This document shows positions 5,268-12,852 of a stretch of DNA of 12,852 nucleotides, one piece after another. The stretch comes from an uncultured Rhodanobacter sp. (GTDB lineage: Bacteria > Pseudomonadota > Gammaproteobacteria > Xanthomonadales > Rhodanobacteraceae), in contig CAIKJM010000376.1 of assembly GCA_903827735.1 (NCBI GenBank), positions 1 to 12,852 on the forward strand. The letters are read 5' to 3'. The position numbers and the translations under genes are program-made. Under the pieces are notes generated by a model that saw nothing but the letters and a program-made list of their open reading frames with translations, was not told the DNA's origin and did no database searches. Each line of letters opens with the position of its first letter. Within the stretch, counting starts at the first letter, position 1.

Positions 5268-8200
5268 ATGCAAAAGTCTATTCGTCGGTTTTTTTCGTCT
5301 GGATTGAGGAGCGCCTTGCTCGCATTTTTGCTGACGCTCGCGGGAGGGGCGCAGGCAGCCACAACGGTGCTGTCAAATAATCCGCTTTATAGCGCATCCA
5401 ATGTGCCGGCGAATCTCATGTTGGCTCTTTCAATTGAGTTTCCGACGGCAACCGTGGCGGCGTACAAAGGCACGAATGATTACTCGGCCAGTACGGCGTA
5501 TCTTGGCTATTTCGATAACACCAAATGCTACAGCTACAGCAGCAGCGGATATTTTGTTCCCGCAAATACTAGTGGTCCCGTCTGTGCGGGTAACTACTGG
5601 AGCGGCAATATGCTGAACTGGGCGACTATGGCGGGTCTGGACGAATTTCGACAGGCTCTGACAGGCGGTAACCGCACGATCGATACAACTTCAAATACGG
5701 TTCTGCTCCGATCCAATCTCACACAGCAAGGCAGCTACTCGACCAATTTTCCCGATAAGCAAATCGGCAGCTCCGTCAATGTGAGTCCTTCGACTGTTAT
5801 CGGCGACTCGGTACTTCAATCAGCTTCTAACGTCTACATCAGATCGGGCGGAATGGGCACCACTTTTTTGGTATCCAATAATTCTGGCTTTCCTAATATT
5901 GGTATTGGATGCGCACTAGGCAATCTGACGAGTTGTACCAAAACGTACAATGCTCAAGTTCAGGTTTGTGTGACCGGTATGCTGGAAAGCAACTGCAATT
6001 CGGCTCATGCAACTACGGACTACCCCAATGCTGGTGTTTACAATAAACCGGACGGATTGATACAGCAAAATTATACGAAGATACGCGTTGGCGCCTCGGC
6101 ATATGCATTTATCAATGGTAATAGCAAGCCTAACGGCGTGGTTCGAGCTTTGCTTCGCGATAATGGCCCGACCGTATATAACGGCAATGCTGCCCGAACC
6201 ACGAACGCGAATACAGAGTGGGATCCTAGTACTGGCATATTCACCGTCAATCCTGATCCGGCCGACACTGTCGGTACCGCTCCTGGTGGTGGCAACGCTA
6301 CGAAGACGGGCGCCATTAACTATCTCAATCAGTTTGGCTCCAACGCCAACTATGAAACCTACGACACGGTGGGCGAACTTTATTGGGCGACGCTCGCCTA
6401 CTACATGCAGTTGCCGTTGGATTCGAGTTATACGAAAACACTAACGGCGAATAATAGTCTCGATGTTGCTTTTCCCGTTTTCGGCGGTACGCCACCGAAT
6501 GATCCGATCAGCTATTCTTGTCAGTCGAACTCCATTGTAACGATCGGCGATGACCATACTTGGTCTGACACGGCAGTGCCGAGCAGTGGCACGTTGACGA
6601 GTGTTACCGGTTCAGCGTTACCCGTCATCGCTGCAAACGGTACGGTACCGGCTGTGGATGCATACAACTACACGACAGCTATGGGTAATCTCCCATTGAT
6701 CGAGGGAACGAACCCCGCAACCCCCAGCTATTCAAAGTATTACAACTCCGCTAATCCTCCCGCACTGGGAAGCGTTGTATGGCAGAACTCGGGCACATAC
6801 TACCTTCCTGGGTTGGCTTATTTTGCCCATACGAACGATATTCGTAATGACGTTTCAGTTGCGACGACCGGTAAGCAGACAGTCACGACGTATTCCGTCG
6901 ATGTGCTGGAGCCCGGCAGTTTTGACGGCAGTGCGTCGTATCCGATCTACAAGCCGACCAGCCTTTCCAATTCAGGCCCCAGCATTTATTGGTTAGCAGC
7001 AAAATATGGTGGTTTCAATGACACTGCCGGAACTCGCGTGCCGGCAAGCTTTCTGAGTTGGCACACCAATTCGACAACGGCTTCGGCCGGTACGCTGCGG
7101 CCAGACAATTATTTTTTTGCCAATCAGCCTGACCTTCTGCAATCGGGTCTCGCTCAAATTTTCAACAAAGTGTCTTTGACGAGTACGCAGAACGGTGCCG
7201 GTCCTACCATTACGGCAACGCGTGTACTGAATTCCGTAACAGCAAACTCGGCTCCCTACAATTCGCCGGTTGCTGGGTTTCCTATCTATAACCCGCGATA
7301 TACGCCCGTCAGTTGGGATGGCGATTTGTCATCCTTCGTTGCCACAGCCAGTGTGGGCTCTACCGTTACTGCAGTAGCGGGTACAAATACGGGAGACGCC
7401 CAGTCGCAGTTGGATACTTTGACCCAGACTGCAAGCGGCACGAGTTACGGCTGGGATCTGGGACGCCGCATAATTACCTGGAACGACGCGAGTGCGAGCG
7501 GGGTAGCCTTTCGCTTGGGAAATCTCTCGGCAACAGAGCAAACGGCACTTAATAACGATCAGACCTTGCTGAATTTTCTTCGCGGCGACAAGACTTACGA
7601 ACAAACGACATTCCGAGGTCGCAACCACATACTCGGCGATATAGTGAATTCACAGGCTGCCCTGGTTCAGGGTGCTTCTTCGTCTTCATATACGGAAAAA
7701 GCTAATCCCGGTTATACCAATTTCACTGCATCTGTTTTGAACCGCCAGCCTGTTGTTTACATCGGCTCGAATGATGGAATGCTGCATGCCTTTGCCGGTG
7801 ATTTTTCCCTTCCGACAACGGCTAATCCTGTGACTGGCGGCGGTAGCGAGCTCTTTGCGTACGTGCCAAGCCTGCTCTACAAGGGACCGAATGGCACGCC
7901 GCAGGTCGACGGATTGTCGGCCCTAGCTAATTTGAGCGGCTCAAATTCCAGCACGTACAACTTCAACTTCGTCCACCACTTTTACGTCGATCGCACACCG
8001 CAGGTGGCAGATATCGACTTCAATCTGACAGGGCTTAATCCAACGGCGTCTACTGCGTCTACGGCGAAGTGGCATACCATTCTGGTTGGTGGTCTTGGCA
8101 AAGGCGGCAAAGGTATTTATGCACTGGACGTCACCACAGTGCCTTCAGCGATCGACACCAGTAACAGCAACAACACCACTACGGGTGAGCCAGCTCTGGC

Positions 8201-9269
8201 ATCAAAAGTGTTGTGGGAATTTACTGATACTGATATGGGTTACAGCTACGGTAGGCCGTTGATCGTAAAGACGCGAAAATATGGCTGGATAGTCGCCATC
8301 ACGACGGGGTATGACAACAACGGCAGCGGTCAGGATGGACATGGTGCGCTCTATCTTTTGAACGCACAGACAGGCGCGTTGATTCAAAAAATAGATACGG
8401 GTGCCGGATCCTTGACTAGCCCCGCCGGGCTGGCTCAGGCAACTGGTTATACTCAGGATATTAGCGACGGAACGATCGATCAGATTTACGCTGGGGACTT
8501 GCTGGGTAACGTGTGGCGTTTCGATGTTTCTGAAACGGCAAAAGACTCGTCCGGCAACGCAACGCCAGCTTATCCAGCACCGACGCAGTTCGCCACGCTC
8601 ACGGACCCTTCTGGTAACCCCCAGCCGATAACGACAGCACCACGTATCGAGTTGACAACTGACTCGAGCGGCCTGGGTACGCTTCGCTATGTTTTCGTAG
8701 GCACTGGCCAGTTTCTGGATACTAGCGATCTGAGCAACACCCAGCAACAAACCATGTATGCACTTAGGGACGGAACCGGGCCGACGCCGGCTACCACCGG
8801 ACTTCCTCGAAGTCGCACGGCCGCGTCTCCGTATAACTTAGTCAAAAATGATCTTGTAACTCCGCTCGGTCTTACCGACAGTTCTGCTGGCTGGTACTAC
8901 GATCTGACCGGTTCTGCAGGAAGCTCTGGTGGCACTGAACGTATAGTGATTGACCCCGATGCGGAAGCCGGCCTGAACATAGTGACCTGGGGTACCACAA
9001 CACCATCAAATAACCCTTGTGCGCTGGGCGGAGCGGTCTACGCGGCCGACTTTACTACCGGAGTCTCTGTACTCACAGACAGCAGCGGAAATGCGATGAA
9101 ATACATAACCACATCCTCAGCCCCGACTTCGGTGCAAATAGTCCAAGTAAATGGCGTATACACCATTCTTTACGGACAGACCGGCTCCGGAGCGTCAACT
9201 GCACCTATCAAACAACCGGCGCAAAGTAACACGATAAATCAGGTTAACTGGCGGGAAATTCTGGATTGA
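5268..9269 (+). CDS. pilY1: PilY1, type IV pilus tip adhesin/assembly factor (full length)
   Basis: PilY1 is a large secreted protein at the pilus tip that promotes assembly, counters retraction, and mediates adhesion or surface sensing. From ATG 5268 it has 1333 residues. The signal peptide (MQKSIRRFF, a hydrophobic core, then GAQA|ATT) is clear only from this start; a GTG at 5226 would bury it behind 14 residues, and CGGA lies seven bases before 5268. The N-terminal domain (about 30-670) has family landmarks GYFDNTKCYSY, YWSGNMLNWATM near 111-121, and IVTIGDDHTW. No DxSxS metal site is visible in the segment NLMLALSIEFPTATV where a vWA domain would show it. The C-terminal propeller (about 675-1333) has W683, LGDIVNSQ near 789, VVYIGSNDGMLHAFAGD near 831, LVGGLGKGGKGIYALDVT, YAGDLLGNVWRFD near 1074 and a terminal NWREILD. 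The calcium-loop region reads QDISDGTID, which is degenerate. Local GC is low in places. Confidence 0.93.
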   Translation: MQKSIRRFFSSGLRSALLAFLLTLAGGAQAATTVLSNNPLYSASNVPANLMLALSIEFPTATVAAYKGTNDYSASTAYLGYFDNTKCYSYSSSGYFVPANTSGPVCAGNYWSGNMLNWATMAGLDEFRQALTGGNRTIDTTSNTVLLRSNLTQQGSYSTNFPDKQIGSSVNVSPSTVIGDSVLQSASNVYIRSGGMGTTFLVSNNSGFPNIGIGCALGNLTSCTKTYNAQVQVCVTGMLESNCNSAHATTDYPNAGVYNKPDGLIQQNYTKIRVGASAYAFINGNSKPNGVVRALLRDNGPTVYNGNAARTTNANTEWDPSTGIFTVNPDPADTVGTAPGGGNATKTGAINYLNQFGSNANYETYDTVGELYWATLAYYMQLPLDSSYTKTLTANNSLDVAFPVFGGTPPNDPISYSCQSNSIVTIGDDHTWSDTAVPSSGTLTSVTGSALPVIAANGTVPAVDAYNYTTAMGNLPLIEGTNPATPSYSKYYNSANPPALGSVVWQNSGTYYLPGLAYFAHTNDIRNDVSVATTGKQTVTTYSVDVLEPGSFDGSASYPIYKPTSLSNSGPSIYWLAAKYGGFNDTAGTRVPASFLSWHTNSTTASAGTLRPDNYFFANQPDLLQSGLAQIFNKVSLTSTQNGAGPTITATRVLNSVTANSAPYNSPVAGFPIYNPRYTPVSWDGDLSSFVATASVGSTVTAVAGTNTGDAQSQLDTLTQTASGTSYGWDLGRRIITWNDASASGVAFRLGNLSATEQTALNNDQTLLNFLRGDKTYEQTTFRGRNHILGDIVNSQAALVQGASSSSYTEKANPGYTNFTASVLNRQPVVYIGSNDGMLHAFAGDFSLPTTANPVTGGGSELFAYVPSLLYKGPNGTPQVDGLSALANLSGSNSSTYNFNFVHHFYVDRTPQVADIDFNLTGLNPTASTASTAKWHTILVGGLGKGGKGIYALDVTTVPSAIDTSNSNNTTTGEPALASKVLWEFTDTDMGYSYGRPLIVKTRKYGWIVAITTGYDNNGSGQDGHGALYLLNAQTGALIQKIDTGAGSLTSPAGLAQATGYTQDISDGTIDQIYAGDLLGNVWRFDVSETAKDSSGNATPAYPAPTQFATLTDPSGNPQPITTAPRIELTTDSSGLGTLRYVFVGTGQFLDTSDLSNTQQQTMYALRDGTGPTPATTGLPRSRTAASPYNLVKNDLVTPLGLTDSSAGWYYDLTGSAGSSGGTERIVIDPDAEAGLNIVTWGTTTPSNNPCALGGAVYAADFTTGVSVLTDSSGNAMKYITTSSAPTSVQIVQVNGVYTILYGQTGSGASTAPIKQPAQSNTINQVNWREILD

Positions 9270-9632
9270 TAACTTGATTGGCTATATCGAATTTGAAGCC
9301 TTTCCTCCAAAACATTTTGTGTGTTTTCCAATTTGCAGCTTTGGCTTTGAAAACTAAGATGATGCGGCCGGTCAGTTTGTGCCTGCATGAAAAGATGCGT
9401 GTTTGAGCGGGCGTTGAATACTATTTTGCCTATGCTGGAGAGCAGCGCGAATACTGATCACTTAACAGAGGTCGGAAAACATCGACTCATTTTGTAGTCA
9501 CTTGTGACCACTTCTCGTAATCGCATCGGCATTGCCTCCGCTTGTCCGTGAATTTCTACCGCCTGTCGATTTAAACTAACGTGCACGTTCAACGGCCAGC
9601 TAGAGTGGTAAAAAGTCTAGACGGAGAGTCAT
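9270..9632 (+). other. Gap between the two pilin modules, no gene
   Basis: About 360 bp with no convincing reading frame. It is visibly AT-rich just after the pilY1 stop, and no strong terminator or sigma70 promoter could be recognised. It contains a short inverted repeat GTCAC-TT-GTGAC (9497-9508), a 12-bp palindrome (9578-9589), and a GGAG ribosome site (9623-9626) for the second pilV. The length suggests that module 2 has its own promoter, but none can be called with confidence. Confidence 0.55.
9578..9589 (+). promoter_or_regulatory. 12-bp palindrome upstream of module 2, candidate operator
   Basis: AACGTGCACGTT is a perfect palindrome ending 43 bases before the GTG start at 9633, so it would lie at or just after a promoter of module 2. 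A dimeric regulator site is the simplest reading. No protein can be named. Confidence 0.4.
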
Positions 9633-10163
9633 GTGCAGATCGCCGCCTTTGGCCAGCGGGGCACTTCATTAATTGAAGTAATGATGGCGGTGCTGGTTTT
9701 CAGCATCGGCATGATTGGCTTGGCTGGATTGATGGTGATGGCCTCACGATCGAGTCATGCGGCTTATCTGCGCACACAGGTAACGTTTTTGGCCAGCAAT
9801 ATGGCCAATCGTATGAGTGTTAATTCAACGGGCGTCTGGGACGGCAGTTATAACAGATCGGACTATCCGTTGGCCGTCGCTGGAGATCATTGTGATGATG
9901 GCGCCGCCTGTGATGCTAAAGCATTGGCGGCGCATGATCAGAAACTGTGGAGTAGCCAGCTCAACACTTTTTTGCCGAACCCAAAAGCGACCATTCAATG
10001 CGATGGCTCGAAGTCACTGGGTATTGTTCCGATAGATCTCAACAGGCGACCGCCCTATGGCGGCAACTGCAAGATGACGGTCAGCTGGAGCGAACAAGGC
10101 ATAGACGACGAAAATCACCGTGGCAACGTAAATCAGACGTTTGCCTGGGAATTTCAGCCGTGA
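9633..10163 (+). CDS. pilV: Minor pilin PilV, module 2
   Basis: A second PilV-type minor pilin of 176 residues. The start is GTG at 9633, with GGAG at 9623-9626 six bases upstream; the overlapping ATG at 9631 is out of frame. The 10-residue leader MQIAAFGQRG precedes G|TSLIEVMMAVLVFSIGMIGL with Glu at mature position 5. The following ASRSSHAAYLRTQVTFLASNMANRM is the usual PilV helix. Further on, paired cysteines and the segment PPYGGNCKMTVSWSEQ give the C-terminal pattern typical of PilV in gamma- and betaproteobacteria, a better match to the family than the module 1 copy. It is the first gene of module 2. Its stop overlaps the pilW start (TGATG). Confidence 0.88.
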   Translation: MQIAAFGQRGTSLIEVMMAVLVFSIGMIGLAGLMVMASRSSHAAYLRTQVTFLASNMANRMSVNSTGVWDGSYNRSDYPLAVAGDHCDDGAACDAKALAAHDQKLWSSQLNTFLPNPKATIQCDGSKSLGIVPIDLNRRPPYGGNCKMTVSWSEQGIDDENHRGNVNQTFAWEFQP

Positions 10164-11539
10164 TGCATCATCCAAGACCGCATCAGCATGGCGTTACGCT
10201 AGTCGAGCTGATGATCGCTATGGTGCTTGGCATGCTGGTTGCCGCAGGCATCGTTACTGTTTTTATTTCGACCTCCAATAGCAACAGGGCCCAGATGCAG
10301 CTGGCGCGGCTCCAGGAGGAAGGTCGTTTTGCGATCACTCGACTGAGCGCTGACCTACGCATGGCGAACGGACAGTACTGTGCGAATACGGGAGGGGTCG
10401 CTCAACCTAGCGCGAGTGGTTTGTACCTAGATCATTTGCTGGCACCAAAGGTTTATGCCAGGAATCTGATAGGCACTGCGGCGGGCTCGTCGAGTGGTGC
10501 ACTTGCTGATGTGACAACGGTCTGGGGTGCGACCAGCGGTACCGTGACATATCCCGCGATACCGTCAGTTTCCTACAGCATGCCCTCGTTCCTGTTTATG
10601 CGTGGCTACGACTGCGCGCTCAACGCGTGCACCCCGGTTGATCCGGCTGCGGCAGGTCTGCCTGCGTCAGGTATGGCAGCAGGAAATAGAATCAGGGGGA
10701 CGGATGTGATCACGGTGCGCTATGTGGATCCGTCGAGCGGTTGGGCCATTGGCGCTGCCGGTAGCAGCATTAGTAAAACTTCTAGCGACGGAAGTATTTC
10801 GTCGATAATTTTGAATCCACGAGCCGGTGAACCGCCGCGAAGCGACTTTTCCAGTGGTGATCTAGTGATGCTGGCTGATTGCTCAGGCTCGCAAATATTC
10901 GCCGCCAATTATGTAGCTGCGAGCGGGACGTTGACCTTGCCCAGTGACCGGAATTTCGATTCCAGCCGCCCCACCGCGCCGCGGCTAGAATCAGCGGCCA
11001 AGCTATTTGACCTCAATCGCAACCTGCAGACGGTCACCTACTATCTGAAGCTTGTCAGTGCCAATAACGACAGCAAGCCACCGCTGACGGGTGCACTGAT
11101 CCGTAGAGTCAACGGAGGATTGAGGTTGGACGGCAGCACTAATCAGCCTGGCGCGTCCGAGGACGAACTGGTTCGTGGCATTGAGCGAATGGATTTTCGA
11201 TATGGCGTGGAGGATGCCGATGGCAATACCCGCTTTCTCACCGCCGAGCAGGTCGATGCGTCAACCAACTGTCCGCCCGCTGAGTCAGATGCAGTCACCT
11301 CAGCGGGTTGCCTTTGGCGTGGGATCAAGAGCATTGAAGTCAGCGTGCTGATGGATGGCCAGGCGCCGCTCTATTCGTTGAGCGCAGGTGAGCTTGGCTA
11401 TGTCTATGGCATCGACAATATTACGCAACCCACGATGCCTGCAGGTCATCCGATCAGGCCAAGCGATCAAGGGTTTGTCGACCAGATGCTGCGGCGCGAG
11501 TTCACGGCCCTTGTGGCCGTGCGCAATTACAACCCATGA
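10163..11539 (+). CDS. pilW: Minor pilin PilW, module 2
   Basis: A second PilW-type minor pilin, 458 residues from ATG 10163, clearly longer than the 382-residue module 1 copy. The frame is open back to 9998, but ATG 10163 overlaps the pilV stop by one base and gives a sensible leader, MHHPRPHQHG, before G|VTLVELMIAMVLGMLVAAG with Glu at mature position 5. The helix continues as QMQLARLQEEGRFAITRLSA and DLRMANGQYC, a standard PilW pattern. The C-terminal LLRREFTALVAVRNYNP matches the family's usual ending. The next gene starts either in a 4-bp overlap with this stop or 38 bp later. The low similarity I can see to the first PilW suggests an old divergence rather than a recent tandem duplication. 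Confidence 0.9.
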   Translation: MHHPRPHQHGVTLVELMIAMVLGMLVAAGIVTVFISTSNSNRAQMQLARLQEEGRFAITRLSADLRMANGQYCANTGGVAQPSASGLYLDHLLAPKVYARNLIGTAAGSSSGALADVTTVWGATSGTVTYPAIPSVSYSMPSFLFMRGYDCALNACTPVDPAAAGLPASGMAAGNRIRGTDVITVRYVDPSSGWAIGAAGSSISKTSSDGSISSIILNPRAGEPPRSDFSSGDLVMLADCSGSQIFAANYVAASGTLTLPSDRNFDSSRPTAPRLESAAKLFDLNRNLQTVTYYLKLVSANNDSKPPLTGALIRRVNGGLRLDGSTNQPGASEDELVRGIERMDFRYGVEDADGNTRFLTAEQVDASTNCPPAESDAVTSAGCLWRGIKSIEVSVLMDGQAPLYSLSAGELGYVYGIDNITQPTMPAGHPIRPSDQGFVDQMLRREFTALVAVRNYNP

Positions 11540-11566
11540 ACACCCCGATCAAGGCAAGGATGCCAC

Positions 11567-11570
11567 AGGA
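11567..11570 (+). promoter_or_regulatory. Ribosome binding site favouring the second pilX start
   Basis: AGGA lies seven bases before the ATG at 11578. The earlier in-frame ATG at 11536 has no such site but overlaps the pilW stop by 4 bp, so coupled translation from there remains possible. Confidence 0.4.
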
Positions 11571-11577
11571 CAAAACC

Positions 11578-12219
11578 ATGGAACGATTCCACATTTTATC
11601 CAGCCGGCCGGTCCGCCAGAGCGTGTCAGTGAGTTCTCAGCGCGGTGCGGTGATGATCATTGCTCTGATTTTTTTGCTGTTACTCACCCTTCTGGCGGTC
11701 AGCGCATCGGGCAATTCGTTATTGCAGCAGCGCATGTCCGGCGGACTGCGCAATGCCCAGCAAGCGCAGATGAGCGCGGAAACGGCGTTACGCGGTGCCG
11801 AATGGAAACTTTGGAGCGGCAGCAACGGCGCGACTAAGCGTTTGCACTGTGGTACTACCGTGCCTGGCGAGTGCTACACCTTTGATGCGTCCACCCCGAT
11901 CAGCGCCGTTGTCAAATTTCGAACTCAGGCCGGGTGGGTCACTGAGGGTGCCACTGCGTACACCGGCATTAGCAGCGATGTCGATTACACCGCGCTTGCG
12001 AACGGCAGTTTGGCAAAAAATCCTCTCTATATTATTGAAGACATGGGGCCTGAGCTTCCGCCGGGAACCATCGGTAGCCTGCATGAATCCGGGTCGACAG
12101 GCAGTCACGGCAATGCGGGCATCGGGCGACATATTTATCGTATTACGGCAAGGGCAAGTGGCGGGAATGGAAATACCGTGCGCGTGCTGGAGACCACATT
12201 CTCTGCCAAGCTGAATTGA
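11578..12219 (+). CDS. pilX: Minor pilin PilX, module 2
   Basis: A second PilX-type (GspK-like) minor pilin, 213 residues from ATG 11578 or 227 from ATG 11536. I prefer 11578 because it has an AGGA ribosome site and a 23-residue leader rather than 37. The leader ends SSQRG and the mature protein begins AVMIIALIFLLLLTLLAVSA, without Glu at position 5 as usual for PilX. The next segment, LQQRMSGGLRNAQQAQMSAE, then TALRGAE, is the classic PilX signature. NPLYIIEDMG and HIYRITARASG near the C-terminus are also family features. This copy is a more typical PilX than that of module 1. Eighteen bases separate it from the PilY1-like gene that follows. Confidence 0.88.
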   Translation: MERFHILSSRPVRQSVSVSSQRGAVMIIALIFLLLLTLLAVSASGNSLLQQRMSGGLRNAQQAQMSAETALRGAEWKLWSGSNGATKRLHCGTTVPGECYTFDASTPISAVVKFRTQAGWVTEGATAYTGISSDVDYTALANGSLAKNPLYIIEDMGPELPPGTIGSLHESGSTGSHGNAGIGRHIYRITARASGGNGNTVRVLETTFSAKLN

Positions 12220-12236
12220 ACCGGAGTATCTCGACG

Positions 12237-12852
12237 ATGCTTGGATTGGTTTTTCTTCAGCGATTTTTTTTGACCGGCGCCGTATCGCTCTGCACAGGGG
12301 CGGCGATGAGTTTGTCGGGGACAGCGTTTGCGATGGCGGACGCCAGTGCAAAGGTGACGATAACCAGCGCCGTCAATAACCCCGTGTTGGGTACCTCAAC
12401 CCTTGGATTCAACACCGGATACGACAGGGTTGACTGGAGCGGGACGCTGGACGCTGTGGCACTTAATCCAGACGGTACGTCAGGCATGCTGCAATGGAGT
12501 GCAGGCCGAAAGCTCGATGTCATGACGCCGGGGAAGCGCATTATTTTTACCGCGAAGTTTAGGGACGACGGGAGCTTTGCCGGCGGTGCGGAGTTCAAGT
12601 TGTCCGATGCGCTGGATAACACCGCTCAATCTCTGCTGCTAACGCCGGCGAGCGTTAACAGCAGGCTTGACACAGCGCAAGCGCGCATCGATTGGTTGCG
12701 CGGTGAAAAAGAGTCCGAAGCTAACGGCACGATGCGCAATCGCAGGACCTTGCTAGGAGCCATCATACGTTCGCAGGCGCTATATGTTTCATATCCTGAC
12801 AGCGGGTATCGCAACGCTTGGCCTGATCAGGCAAATGGAAAGCCGGCGCCCG
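12237..12852 (+). CDS. pilY1: PilY1-like protein lacking the large N-terminal domain (3' end outside window)
   Basis: A partial gene open to the window edge, with 205 residues visible. The ATG at 12237 has GGAG (12223-12226) ten bases upstream. A signal peptide (a hydrophobic stretch from about residue 10, then GTAFA|MA near 32) suggests export; a cysteine in its core lacks a proper lipobox. Right after it comes a segment matching PilY1 just before and into the C-terminal propeller: GYDRVDWSGTL (W67), GRKLDV, IDWLRGEKES, RNRRTLLGAIIRSQALYV (L173), YPDSGYRN. The module 1 PilY1 has RYTPVSWDGDL (W683), GRRIIT, LNFLRGDKTY and RNHILGDIVNSQ (L789). The distance between these landmarks is 106 residues in both. 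About 616 N-terminal residues are therefore absent, apparently by design since the signal peptide is intact. It follows pilV-pilW-pilX as pilY1 does in module 1. The rest of the propeller cannot be seen. Confidence 0.85.
   Translation, partial: MLGLVFLQRFFLTGAVSLCTGAAMSLSGTAFAMADASAKVTITSAVNNPVLGTSTLGFNTGYDRVDWSGTLDAVALNPDGTSGMLQWSAGRKLDVMTPGKRIIFTAKFRDDGSFAGGAEFKLSDALDNTAQSLLLTPASVNSRLDTAQARIDWLRGEKESEANGTMRNRRTLLGAIIRSQALYVSYPDSGYRNAWPDQANGKPAP

Noticed and set aside
8202..8750. Long reverse-strand reading frame inside pilY1
   Set aside because: It lies wholly opposite a well-supported PilY1 propeller region and shows no recognisable domain. It is a shadow of the coding frame.
9296..9352. 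Terminator after pilY1
   Set aside because: Only imperfect pairings (for example AAAACA with TGTTTT) are found, with no stable stem followed by a T-run.
9527..9542. Possible second sigma54 promoter (GG at 9528-9529, GC at 9540-9541)
   Set aside because: The spacing is correct, but only about 7 of 12 consensus positions match and the -12 element is CCGC rather than TTGC.

Overview
The window most likely comes from a gammaproteobacterium, probably of the Xanthomonadales (Xanthomonadaceae or Rhodanobacteraceae). The reasons are an IspH of gammaproteobacterial type, GC-rich DNA at the left end, and a minor-pilin cluster next to ispH, a neighbourhood also known from Pseudomonas aeruginosa. The order-level placement is inference. 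All genes lie on the + strand.

Layout. Bases 36-998 are ispH (isoprenoid synthesis), with a TTG start. Bases 1115-1286 hold a small transcription unit: a sigma70-type promoter, tRNA-Thr(CGT) with encoded CCA, and a weak terminator. Bases 1287-1720 are a regulatory region with a 15-bp direct repeat at 21-bp spacing, a GTTTCA/TGAAAC dyad and a good sigma54 (-24/-12) promoter. Module 1 (1721-9269) encodes a PilE-type pilin, a FimT/FimU (GspH-type) minor pilin, PilV, PilW, PilX and a full-length PilY1 of about 1333 residues. A gap of about 360 bp (9270-9632) carries a 12-bp palindrome just before the next unit. Module 2 (9633 to the window end) encodes a second PilV, PilW and PilX, then a second PilY1-like protein that runs off the right edge.

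How the genes work together. In type IV pili the minor pilins FimU, PilV, PilW and PilX, with PilY1, form a complex that primes assembly and sits at the tip. PilY1 is the non-pilin adhesin/sensor component. The locus therefore encodes two versions of the PilV-PilW-PilX-PilY1 set side by side, with PilE and FimU present only in module 1. Close spacing and stop/start overlaps suggest co-translation inside each module.

Main point of interest. The module 2 PilY1-like protein has a signal peptide followed almost directly by the C-terminal propeller part of PilY1. Two landmarks, a Trp-x-Gly motif and LGxI(V/I)xSQ-like residues, lie exactly 106 residues apart in both PilY1 proteins, but about 616 residues nearer the N-terminus in the second. 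It thus appears to be built without the large N-terminal adhesive/sensory domain. The two modules could make alternative pilus tips, one with a large head and one with a core only. This is a hypothesis.
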